64,000 nt of DNA from an uncultured Prevotellaceae bacterium (GTDB lineage: Bacteria > Bacteroidota > Bacteroidia > Bacteroidales > Bacteroidaceae), in assembly GCA_902799905.1 (NCBI GenBank), contig CADCCB010000014.1, forward strand, positions 1-64,000, in the 5' to 3' direction. This document shows positions 8,492 to 16,353 of this stretch, piece after piece (position 1 is the first letter of the stretch; every line of letters begins with the position of its first letter). The notes below the pieces were generated by a model that was not told where the DNA came from, ran no database searches, and saw nothing but the letters and a program-made list of their open reading frames with translations. Both the position numbers and the translations under genes were made by a program.

Positions 8492-10129
8492 ATGAAAAAG
8501 ATGTTTAATATATTCTATACCGGTCTGGTGGGCTGCGCCTTGTGCGCAGCAAGCACCGGCTGCAGTGACGACACATATAGTCCTGATCCCGACAAGAACT
8601 GGGATGGTACGACGGAGTTTTTCACCCCCACAGAGCCTAACGCACAGCAGACGTACTACAACCCGCAGATTGGCCGCTGTGGCGACCCCATGCCCTTCTA
8701 CGATGCAAACACCGGCGACTTCAAGGTGCTCTACCTGCAGGAGTACGTCAACAACGGCCCTACCTATCACCCCTTCTGGGCGGTGAGCACCAATGACGGC
8801 GCCAACTACGAGTCGCTGGGCGAAATCATCCCCACCGGTTCTTCTGTGATGGATGCCGATGCCGCACTGGGTACGGGTTGTGCCGTCTATAGCGAGGCCG
8901 AAAAGCAGTACTACATCTATTATACTGGCCACAGTTTCCAGGCTGGCAGCGTGCACGAGGTGGTGATGCGTGCCACGTCGCCCGACTTCAAGACATGGAC
9001 CAAGGACTACCAGTGGACGCTGAAGGGTTCCGACTATAACACTACCACCGACTTCCGCGATCCTCAGGTGTTCAAGGCCGACGACGGAATGTGGCACATG
9101 GTCATTGCCGGCAAGTTGAAGTTCCTTGACTTCAAGTCTGCCGACCTGAAGAACTGGGAATATGTAGATCAGTTCAACATGGTATGGGACCGCATGTGCG
9201 AGTGCCCCGACATCTTCAAGATGGGCGACTGGTGGTACTTCATCTACAGCGAGGGCTACCGTACCGACTGGAGCCGTAAGGTGAAGTATATGATGGCCAA
9301 GAGTTTCCAGGGCCTGAAGGAATGCTTCGGCGACCCGGGTGCCCACTGGCCTCAGGACGGCAAGGAGGGCGTGCTCGACACGCGAGCCTTCTATGCCGGC
9401 AAGACAGCCTCCAACGGCACCGACCGCTACATCTGGGGATGGTGCCCCATCCGCGAGGGAGCCACCCTCTTCGACAAGAACATCAACGTGGGTGCTGACA
9501 GCGAGCCCGCATGGGCCGGTGCACTGGTATGCCACAAGATTATCCAGCATGCCGACGGCACGCTGACCCTCGGTGCCGTGCCCGCCATCGGCGACAAATA
9601 CACCAAGGATGCAGCCCTGAACATCATGGACAGCAACGGATATAACAACGGCACACTCACTGGCGACGATGCCTACGTGCTCTACAACCGACTGGGTGCC
9701 TGCAACCACATCTCGTTCACCGTCAAGACTGCCGGCAACTCCGACAAGTTCGGCATCTCCGTAGTACGCAGCACAGACCCTGAGTACTACTACACCATGG
9801 TCGTCAATCCCGAGAACGACAACTGGCGCAAGGTGAACTTCGAGGAAGAGGGATTCCGTATCGAGGAGGAGTTCGACGGTACCGAGAAAAAGATCAAAAA
9901 GATCTACGGCAAGGGATTCATCCGCGGTATCGACGGCTACGGATTTGCCCGTCCTGCTGACAACACCTACAAGGTGGACATCTACACCGACAACTCCGTG
10001 CTCGTCATGTACATCAACGATAACGTATGCTACACCAACCGCATCTACGGTATCACCAAGAACTGCTGGAGCATCAACAACTATGGTGGCAGCATCACCA
10101 TTAGCGACGTGAAAGTTTATCAACAATAG
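8492..10129 (+). CDS. GH32 surface lipoprotein, endo-levanase type
   Basis: This 545-residue glycoside hydrolase of family 32 cleaves fructan. Signal peptide and lipobox STGC (Cys24) point to a surface lipoprotein. The catalytic triad is visible: nucleophile Asp65 in CGDPMPFYD, transition-state stabiliser Asp190 in FRDPQVF and general acid Glu237 in ECPDIF. The C-terminal third is the usual beta-sandwich. The nucleophile motif differs from the WMNDPNG of invertases and exo-enzymes and resembles the endo-levanase BT1760, whose gene has the same place in the B. thetaiotaomicron locus. Endo action on levan is therefore the best guess; inulin cannot be excluded. The gene starts 6 nt after the frameshifted glycan-binding gene and shares the MKKxFNIF start. 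Confidence 0.88.
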   Translation: MKKMFNIFYTGLVGCALCAASTGCSDDTYSPDPDKNWDGTTEFFTPTEPNAQQTYYNPQIGRCGDPMPFYDANTGDFKVLYLQEYVNNGPTYHPFWAVSTNDGANYESLGEIIPTGSSVMDADAALGTGCAVYSEAEKQYYIYYTGHSFQAGSVHEVVMRATSPDFKTWTKDYQWTLKGSDYNTTTDFRDPQVFKADDGMWHMVIAGKLKFLDFKSADLKNWEYVDQFNMVWDRMCECPDIFKMGDWWYFIYSEGYRTDWSRKVKYMMAKSFQGLKECFGDPGAHWPQDGKEGVLDTRAFYAGKTASNGTDRYIWGWCPIREGATLFDKNINVGADSEPAWAGALVCHKIIQHADGTLTLGAVPAIGDKYTKDAALNIMDSNGYNNGTLTGDDAYVLYNRLGACNHISFTVKTAGNSDKFGISVVRSTDPEYYYTMVVNPENDNWRKVNFEEEGFRIEEEFDGTEKKIKKIYGKGFIRGIDGYGFARPADNTYKVDIYTDNSVLVMYINDNVCYTNRIYGITKNCWSINNYGGSITISDVKVYQQ

Positions 10130-10140
10130 AAAAGAAAAAT

Positions 10141-11004
10141 ATGATGAAGAAATTATTTGTTATCTTATGCCTGATGGCAACAGCCACTATTGTTTCAGCC
10201 ACCGACGTGTGGGAAGGTTCACACGCCGTTGACTGGAGCAGCACCCTGAAGATTGAGTCCACTAAATTTGCAGACATGAAGGTTGGCGACAAACTCGTCA
10301 TTGAGTTCATGAATGCAACAGGCGAGGTTATCGAACTTCATAGCAACGGAGGCATGCTGCCAGGCACGCGCTTTGCGCACTTTATCTTCCCTGACCAAAG
10401 TAATATTGAGGTGTTCGCTACTCCTGCAATGCTTGCAAACCTGAAGAATTATGGCCTTGAGGTCTGCGGTAAGGGTTTCACTGCTACCAAAATATGGTAT
10501 GGTGACGGCAAGGACAACATCGACGAGAACACAGTCTGGAGTGGCTACTTCTGGATGGATGAATGGAGCACATTGGAAATTGCAAAGACCTCGTTCGACG
10601 GCATCAACTGGAACGAATACAAGGCCATCCGCTTCTATTCAGAGGCTAACCGCACCGACTATGTCATCAACGTACTCACCAAGTGGGGCGACGGTGGCAA
10701 GTTGGGCGACCAGACCACGATGACCATGACTGCCGGCTATGCCGAACTCAACATTGAGAGCATGGACATGGCTGCCAAACTGGCTGACGTTGACAGGCTC
10801 ATGGTTCAGTGCAACAAGGAAGGTGGTTCGCCCTTCAACTTCACGGCCATCGTGCTCGTCAAGAAAGAGAGTACGGGTGTCAGCACTATGCAAATGAATA
10901 GTGAGAAAGTGAATAGTGATGTTTACAACCTCAATGGTCAGCACATGGTCAATCCCAGCAAAGGAGTGAAGATTGTAAATGGCAAAAAGGTTTTTATTAA
11001 GTAA
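10141..11004 (+). CDS. Secreted two-module protein of the fructan PUL, unrecognised
   Basis: I do not recognise this 287-residue protein. It has a classical signal peptide (MMKKLFVILCLMATATIVSA) without lipobox. Two similar modules follow: residues about 22-120 begin DVWEGSHAVDWSSTLKI and residues about 130-235 begin TVWSGYFWMDEWSTLEI. Each alternates short beta-strands with aromatic residues, which suggests tandem beta-sandwich carbohydrate-binding modules. The last 30 residues (VYNLNGQHMV, then GVKIVNGKKVFIK) match the short C-terminal tail seen on many Prevotella exported proteins; it resembles a type IX sorting domain but could be a remnant. The gene lies 12 nt after the surface GH32 and before the second GH32, so a role in fructan capture is inferred from context only. 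I recall no counterpart in the B. thetaiotaomicron levan PUL. Confidence 0.7.
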   Translation: MMKKLFVILCLMATATIVSATDVWEGSHAVDWSSTLKIESTKFADMKVGDKLVIEFMNATGEVIELHSNGGMLPGTRFAHFIFPDQSNIEVFATPAMLANLKNYGLEVCGKGFTATKIWYGDGKDNIDENTVWSGYFWMDEWSTLEIAKTSFDGINWNEYKAIRFYSEANRTDYVINVLTKWGDGGKLGDQTTMTMTAGYAELNIESMDMAAKLADVDRLMVQCNKEGGSPFNFTAIVLVKKESTGVSTMQMNSEKVNSDVYNLNGQHMVNPSKGVKIVNGKKVFIK

Positions 11005-11085
11005 AGGTTAGTAGTTAGTTATTTGTTAATTGGTAAAGAAAAGGATTGTTTTTCAGGATAACATTTTATTAATAACTAAAGACAA

Positions 11086-12903
11086 ATGAAGATGACGAAA
11101 AGATGCATAATGACACTGGCAGCAGTCTTGACGCTGACGATGGCCAATGCGCAGACAGTGACACCTCAGGCTTGCGAGCAGAGCATCGTGACGCCGAAGG
11201 CCACTGGACGCTATCTGTGGCTGCCCATCCAAGAGTCTGCTCCTGAAGGGAAGGTGCAGGTGATCTTGAACGGCATGTTGCAGATGGAGCAAAACGTGCG
11301 TATGGCCCGCGAACAGGTGGACTATTATGTGGCACTTGACTTGCAGCCGTATCAGAACCTGAACGCTCTGAGAGTATGCGTGCAGAACGTGCCGACAGGA
11401 AGTGTGTGCTTCAAGAAACTGGCACAGAACGACGATGCTGACTTCGAGTTGATTGAGGAAAAGTTCCGTCCGCTGTACCATCATACGCCCAAGCGTGGAT
11501 GGATGAACGACCCGAACGGAATGTTCTATATGCCGTCGTCGTCGGCAGGCAACGATGGGCAGGCAGGTGCCTGCGATGGCGTGTGGAATCTCTACTACCA
11601 GTACAACCCCTACGGTTCCATGTGGGGCAACATGCACTGGGGTCACTCTACCTCTACCGACCTCGTCCATTGGAAGGATGAGGGCGTGGCACTGACTCCC
11701 GACGTGTGGGGGACGATGTTCAGCGGTTCATGCGTGGTGGATAAGGGCAACATTGTTGCCATGTACACTGCCAGCCGTCCCACTCCCTTTGGCGGTGACG
11801 TGCAGGCACAGTGCATAGCCTTCTCCAACGATGGCGGCAAGACATTTGCAAAGTATGAGGGCAACCCCGTGCTGACTGCCGAAGACAAGGACTTCCGTGA
11901 CCCTCGTCCGTTCTGGAACGAAGACATCAAGGCATGGAACCTCATCCTCGCCGTTGGACAGGAGATGCGTATCTACTCATCGCCAGACCTGAAGCAATGG
12001 AAGTACGAGTCGTCTTTCGGCAAGGAATATGGCAATCACGGCGGCGTGTGGGAATGCCCCGACCTTTTCCCCATTGAACATTCAACATTGAACATTGACC
12101 ATTCTTTGCAAGCAAAGCGAACAAGTTCGAGCGCTGCTGCGCGTAACAATAATGGTCAATCGTCAATGGTCAATGGTCAATCAAAGAAGTGGGTGCTCAT
12201 CTGCAACATCAACCCAGGCGGCCCCTTTGGCGGATCGGCCACGCAGTATTTCGTCGGCCAGTTCGACGGCCACAAGTTTACCTGCGAGTCGAAGCCGGAG
12301 GTGACGAAGTGGCTCGATTATGGCAAGGACCACTATGCCACCGTCTCGTTCTATAATGCTCCAGACAATCGACGCACAGTGCTGGCCTGGATGTCGAACT
12401 GGCAGTATGCCAACCAGGTGCCCACCATGCAGTTCCGCTCGGCCAACTCGATAGCCCGCGACCTCGGATTGTTTGAGTACAAGGGTGAGACCTACGTCAG
12501 CGTGGTGCCCTCGAAGGAGATGCTGGCAGTGCGCGGCGCAAAGATGAAGCAGCCGACGGAGGCCTGCGAGATTGTCATCGACGTGAAGAAGCAGGCAGAG
12601 ATTGTGCTCTCGAACGACAAGGGCGAGCAGGTCGTCATGAAATACGACGCTGCCAAGCAGACGTTCAGCATGGATCGCACCAAGAGCGGCGACGTGAGTT
12701 TCAGCGGCGACTTCCCCTGCGTGACCGAGGCTCCCACCTACGGCAGCGTCAAGCAACTTCGCCTGTTCATCGATCGCTGTAGCATAGAGGCCTTCGATGC
12801 CGATGGCAAAATGGCCATGACCAACCTCGTGTTCCCCACAGAACCCTATAATAATATAAAGGTGAAGGGTGGCAAAGCAACTATTTACGAAATTAAACAC
12901 TAA
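11086..12903 (+). CDS. GH32 exo-fructanase, periplasmic, with an in-frame repeat insertion
   Basis: This 605-residue GH32 enzyme probably releases fructose from imported fructo-oligosaccharides in the periplasm. The signal peptide ends at MANAQ without lipobox. An N-terminal beta domain (residues about 25-125) precedes the five-bladed propeller. The triad is Asp142 in WMNDPNG, Asp272 in FRDPRPF and Glu323 in ECPDLF; the exo-type WMNDPNG contrasts with the surface paralogue. Five residues after the general acid, about 37 residues of low complexity (330-366, including AKRTSSSAAARNNNGQ) interrupt the fold before KKWVLICNINPGGPFGG. They are encoded by a hairpin repeat (12072-12181). The insertion keeps the frame, so an active enzyme is possible but not certain. 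The next gene starts 6 nt downstream. Confidence 0.9.
   Translation: MKMTKRCIMTLAAVLTLTMANAQTVTPQACEQSIVTPKATGRYLWLPIQESAPEGKVQVILNGMLQMEQNVRMAREQVDYYVALDLQPYQNLNALRVCVQNVPTGSVCFKKLAQNDDADFELIEEKFRPLYHHTPKRGWMNDPNGMFYMPSSSAGNDGQAGACDGVWNLYYQYNPYGSMWGNMHWGHSTSTDLVHWKDEGVALTPDVWGTMFSGSCVVDKGNIVAMYTASRPTPFGGDVQAQCIAFSNDGGKTFAKYEGNPVLTAEDKDFRDPRPFWNEDIKAWNLILAVGQEMRIYSSPDLKQWKYESSFGKEYGNHGGVWECPDLFPIEHSTLNIDHSLQAKRTSSSAAARNNNGQSSMVNGQSKKWVLICNINPGGPFGGSATQYFVGQFDGHKFTCESKPEVTKWLDYGKDHYATVSFYNAPDNRRTVLAWMSNWQYANQVPTMQFRSANSIARDLGLFEYKGETYVSVVPSKEMLAVRGAKMKQPTEACEIVIDVKKQAEIVLSNDKGEQVVMKYDAAKQTFSMDRTKSGDVSFSGDFPCVTEAPTYGSVKQLRLFIDRCSIEAFDADGKMAMTNLVFPTEPYNNIKVKGGKATIYEIKH
12072..12181. repeat. Hairpin-cluster repeat inserted in frame in the GH32 gene
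   Basis: Flanking tracts of CATTGAA-type units on the left and AATGGTCAAT-type units on the right are partly inverted (ATTGACCATT at 12094-12103, AATGGTCAAT at 12151-12160). Between them lie three consecutive small stems: CTTTGC/GCAAAG (12104-12117), CGAAC/GTTCG (12118-12129) and GCGC/GCGC (12131-12142). The element has no stop codon in the GH32 frame. Confidence 0.75.
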
Positions 12904-12909
12904 AGAAAA

Positions 12910-14061
12910 ATGGGTCAAAACAAATCGATTTATTTGATCCCCGTGATGCTCTGCTTCTTCTGCATGGGCTTCGTGGATCTGGTGGGCATCGCCTCCAACT
13001 ATGTGAAAGAAGACCTTGCGCTGAACGACTCCGTGGCTAACGTGTTCCCCTCGCTGGTGTTCTTCTGGTTTCTTATCTTCAGTGTTCCTACAGGCATGCT
13101 GATGAACAAGATAGGGCGCAAGAATACGGTATTGCTGTCGCTGGTGGTGACGGCGGTGGCACTGCTGTTGCCGCTGTTTGGCGAGACATTCAGCATCATG
13201 CTGGTGGCCTTCTCGCTGCTGGGCATCGGCAACGCCCTGATGCAGACATCGCTCAACCCACTGGTATCGACCGTGATGGGTGGCGGCAACCTCGCTTCGA
13301 CGCTCACCTTCGGACAGTTTGTCAAGGCCATCGCCTCGTTCTCGGCACCTTACCTGGCCATGTGGGGCGCAACGATGGTCATTCCCGAGTTCGGACTGAA
13401 CTGGCGCGTGCTGTTTGGCATCTTCCTCGTGGTGGGTGTGCTGTCAACCATCTTGCTGTTTGTGACACCTATCGACGAACCAGCCATCGAGGGCAAGCCT
13501 TCCACCTTCGTGGAGTGCTTCAAACTGCTGGGCACACCCATCGTGCTGCTGTCGTTCCTCGGCATCATGTGCCATGTGGGTATCGACGTGGGCACTAACA
13601 CTACTGCTCCCAAAATCCTGATGGAGCGACTGGGCATGACGCTCAACGAGGCCGCCTTCGCCACCTCGCTCTATTTCATCTTCCGTACCATCGGCTGCCT
13701 GACAGGCTCCTTTTTCCTCCGTGCACTGAAGATGCGTACATTCTTCATCATCTCCGTGGTGATGATGGCTTTGTCAATGTGTGGCCTGTTCGTCGGAACG
13801 GAGAAGTGGATGCTTTATGCAGCCATTGCACTCGTGGGCTACGGCAACTCTAACATCTTCTCCATGTGCTTCGCCACTGCACTCGAATCCATGCCAACCA
13901 AGCAGAACGAGGTGTCGGGCTTGATGATTATGGGCCTCTTCGGCGGCACCATTTTCCCGCTCTTCATGGGCTTGCTGAGCGATGCCATGGGGCAGGCCGG
14001 TGCCGTGCTCGTCATGGCCGTGGGTGTGGTCTATCTCTTTACATATATCAAACAAATTTAG
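12910..14061 (+). CDS. MFS sugar permease, probable fructose importer
   Basis: This 383-residue inner-membrane protein of the major facilitator superfamily probably brings fructose into the cytoplasm, as BT1758 does in B. thetaiotaomicron. About twelve hydrophobic segments are visible, with the MFS signature MLMNKIGRKNTVLLSL after the second and a charged loop (DEPAIEGKPSTFVECFK) between the two halves. It belongs to the FucP/GluP-like sugar group rather than to drug exporters, judged by GNALMQTSLNPLVS and the cytosolic neighbours. The gene starts 6 nt after the periplasmic GH32 and is followed 103 nt later by the fructokinase, which completes the import and phosphorylation route. Confidence 0.85.
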   Translation: MGQNKSIYLIPVMLCFFCMGFVDLVGIASNYVKEDLALNDSVANVFPSLVFFWFLIFSVPTGMLMNKIGRKNTVLLSLVVTAVALLLPLFGETFSIMLVAFSLLGIGNALMQTSLNPLVSTVMGGGNLASTLTFGQFVKAIASFSAPYLAMWGATMVIPEFGLNWRVLFGIFLVVGVLSTILLFVTPIDEPAIEGKPSTFVECFKLLGTPIVLLSFLGIMCHVGIDVGTNTTAPKILMERLGMTLNEAAFATSLYFIFRTIGCLTGSFFLRALKMRTFFIISVVMMALSMCGLFVGTEKWMLYAAIALVGYGNSNIFSMCFATALESMPTKQNEVSGLMIMGLFGGTIFPLFMGLLSDAMGQAGAVLVMAVGVVYLFTYIKQI

Positions 14062-14164
14062 TGGTTCAGGGGATGGGGCGTCTGGTCGTTTAGAAAAGTT
14101 ACCCCAGTCGACAATACTATTATCCCCAAACCATCAAACGACAAAAAACCTAAACAACTAAAAT

Positions 14165-15049
14165 ATGAAACAAAACCGTTATGTAGTAGGACTCGGAGAA
14201 GTCCTGTGGGATGTACTTCCCGAAGGTAAGAAACTGGGTGGCGCACCCGCCAACTTCGCCTATCATGCCGGGCAGTTCCTTGGCATGGACAGCACCGTCG
14301 CCATCAGCGCACTCGGCGATGACAAACTGGCCGACGAGACCATAGACGCACTGAAGGAGCACGGGCTGAACGACCTGATGCCCCGCGTGCCCTATCCTAC
14401 GGGCACCGTGCAGGTGCAACTCGACGAGCAGGGCATCCCCACGTATGACATCAAGGAAAACGTGGCATGGGACAATATCCCCTTCGACGATGACATCGCC
14501 CAGATTGCCCGCAACTGCCGCGCCGTCTGCTTCGGCTCGCTGGCACAGCGCAACGTGGTCAGCCGCACCACCATCCAGAAATTCCTCGACGCTACGCCCG
14601 ACGACTGTCTGAAGATCTTCGACATCAACCTGCGCCAGCAGTTCTATACACAGGAGATCCTGAGAGAGTCGTTCCAGCGTTGCAACATCCTGAAAATCAA
14701 CGACGAGGAACTGGTGCTCATCGGGCGTATGTTCGGCTACCCCGGTCTCGATATCGAGAACAAGTGCTGGCTCATCCTGGGCAAGTACAACCTCGACATG
14801 CTGGTGCTCACCTGCGGCACCAATGGCTCTTACGTCTTCACGCCCGGCCACGTGTCTTTCCAGGAGACGCCGAAAGTGAAGGTTGCCGATACCGTAGGCG
14901 CTGGCGACTCCTTCACCGGCTCCTTCGTCGGCAGCATACTCAACGGCAAGTCCGTTTCTGAGGCCCACCGCCTCGCCGTGCAGGTCTCTGCCTACGTCTG
15001 CACGCAAAATGGCGCCATGCCCACATTGCCAGCAGAACTGCTGAAATAA
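14165..15049 (+). CDS. Fructokinase, PfkB family
   Basis: This 294-residue cytoplasmic ribokinase-family enzyme phosphorylates fructose with ATP. The sugar-binding GEVLWDVLPEGKKLGGAPAN opens the protein. The PfkB signature TVGAGDSFTGSFVG holds the catalytic base Asp248 and the anion hole. Length and motifs fit fructokinases such as BT1757 rather than phosphofructokinases or ribokinases. It is the last gene of the PUL and is followed by a strong terminator (15077-15123). The 103 nt before it have no obvious promoter, so it is probably read from the PUL transcript. Confidence 0.92.
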   Translation: MKQNRYVVGLGEVLWDVLPEGKKLGGAPANFAYHAGQFLGMDSTVAISALGDDKLADETIDALKEHGLNDLMPRVPYPTGTVQVQLDEQGIPTYDIKENVAWDNIPFDDDIAQIARNCRAVCFGSLAQRNVVSRTTIQKFLDATPDDCLKIFDINLRQQFYTQEILRESFQRCNILKINDEELVLIGRMFGYPGLDIENKCWLILGKYNLDMLVLTCGTNGSYVFTPGHVSFQETPKVKVADTVGAGDSFTGSFVGSILNGKSVSEAHRLAVQVSAYVCTQNGAMPTLPAELLK

Positions 15050-15076
15050 AGAGAAACAATAACATTGATGGTTTCC

Positions 15077-15123
15077 GTGCCAGGACGATGTTTTAAAACA
15101 ACAAAGTCCTGGCACCTTTTTTC
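15077..15123 (+). terminator. Rho-independent terminator of the fructan PUL
   Basis: GTGCCAGGAC (15077-15086) pairs with GTCCTGGCAC (15106-15115) and a T run follows directly. It lies 27 nt after the fructokinase stop. Confidence 0.92.
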
Positions 15124-15313
15124 CCCCACAAGGGTGACGGCGTCCTTCACCTTTCTCGCATTTCTGCTGAAACTGAGCGGGTGTCATGCCAGTGTATTGA
15201 TGTTTTAAAGTCAAATAATGTTTTGTGCAAGGCTCTCGCTAACCTGGAAGGGGTTTGACTCTTCGCCGAAGGTACTTCCGATCGACATTAAAAGCAAAAA
15301 AAGTGTTTTTTGC

Positions 15314-15344
15314 TTTGTAATGTTCTCACTTATTTGTACCTTTG
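15314..15344 (+). promoter_or_regulatory. Promoter of fabD
   Basis: TTTG (15314-15317) and TACCTTTG (15337-15344) are spaced by 19 nt. The spacer contains CTCACTTATT, which recurs in the promoters at 27833 and 50963. The rest of the 384-nt gap between fructokinase and fabD holds the PUL terminator, a stretch with no recognisable feature (15124-15313) and a leader of about 80 nt with a small CCCC/GGGG hairpin (15357-15370). Confidence 0.8.
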
Positions 15345-15433
15345 CACCCGAAAAGTCCCCTAAGACGGGGTGGGTGGGCGTCTGAATAGGCGCAGGCACC
15401 TATATAATATAAACAATAAAAAGACAGAAAAAG

Positions 15434-16324
15434 ATGAAAGCATTTGTTTTCCCTGGACAGGGAGCACAGTTCGTAGGAATGGGCAAGGACCTCTACGACA
15501 ACAACGCAACGGCAAAGGAACTTTTTGAGAAAGCAAACGAGATTCTGGGCTACAGAATCACAGATATTATGTTCGAAGGAACAGACGATGACCTGAAGCA
15601 GACAAAGGTGACACAGCCTGCCGTATTCCTCCACTCCGTCATCAGCGCCATCTGCATGGGCGACGATTTCCAGCCTGCTATGACTGCCGGCCACTCGCTG
15701 GGTGAGTTCTCGGCTCTCGTGGCTGCTGGCGCCCTCTCGTTCGAGGATGGCCTGCGCCTGGTTTATGCTCGTGCCATGGCTATGCAGAAGGCCTGTGAGG
15801 CTGCTCCCTCTACGATGGCTGCCATCATCGGCCTGCCCGATGCCCAGGTTGAGGAGATCTGCGCAAGCATCAACCGCGAGGGCAACGTGGTGGTCTGCGC
15901 CAACTACAACAACCCCGGTCAGTTGGTCATCTCTGGTAATGTGGACGCTATCAACGAGGCTTGCGAGCAGTTGAAGGCTGCCGGTGCCAAGCGTGCGCTG
16001 CCCCTGAAAGTGGGCGGTGCCTTCCATAGCCCCCTGATGCAGCCCGCCAAGGACGAACTGCAGGCTGCCATCGAGAAGACGGAGTTCAAGACACCTAAGT
16101 GCCCCGTCTATCAGAATGTGGACGGCAAGCCCCATACCGAGCCTGCCGAGATCAAGCAGAACCTGATTGCTCAGTTGACCTCATCGGTGCGCTGGACGCA
16201 ATGCGTGCAGTCGATGATTGCCGATGGTGCCGACGACTTCACGGAGTGCGGGCCTGGCAAGGCACTGCGGGGCATGATCTCCAAGATCAACAAGGAGGTC
16301 AGCGTTCACGGCATTGAAGGGTAA
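15434..16324 (+). CDS. fabD: Malonyl-CoA:ACP transacylase
   Basis: This 296-residue cytoplasmic enzyme moves malonyl groups from CoA to acyl carrier protein for fatty acid synthesis. The glycine-rich PGQGAQFVGMG is at the N-terminus. The nucleophile is Ser88 in GHSLGEFSAL and the catalytic His198 lies in GGAFHSPLM. Length and motifs are typical of bacterial FabD. The gene has its own promoter. The GH13 gene starts 29 nt after it, so the two may be co-transcribed although their functions are unrelated. Confidence 0.95.
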   Translation: MKAFVFPGQGAQFVGMGKDLYDNNATAKELFEKANEILGYRITDIMFEGTDDDLKQTKVTQPAVFLHSVISAICMGDDFQPAMTAGHSLGEFSALVAAGALSFEDGLRLVYARAMAMQKACEAAPSTMAAIIGLPDAQVEEICASINREGNVVVCANYNNPGQLVISGNVDAINEACEQLKAAGAKRALPLKVGGAFHSPLMQPAKDELQAAIEKTEFKTPKCPVYQNVDGKPHTEPAEIKQNLIAQLTSSVRWTQCVQSMIADGADDFTECGPGKALRGMISKINKEVSVHGIEG

Positions 16325-16353
16325 AAGGTAAAGTGTAAAGTAAAAAATTTATA

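Noticed and set aside
8474..10126. A 550-residue open frame on the minus strand opposite the surface GH32
   Set aside because: It mirrors a GH32 with all catalytic motifs, is rich in Val, His and Gly as expected from an antisense frame, and has no promoter or ribosome site. The long frame follows from the codon bias of the real gene.
14150..15214. A 354-residue open frame on the minus strand opposite the fructokinase
   Set aside because: It is antisense to a clear PfkB enzyme and has a biased composition without recognisable domains.
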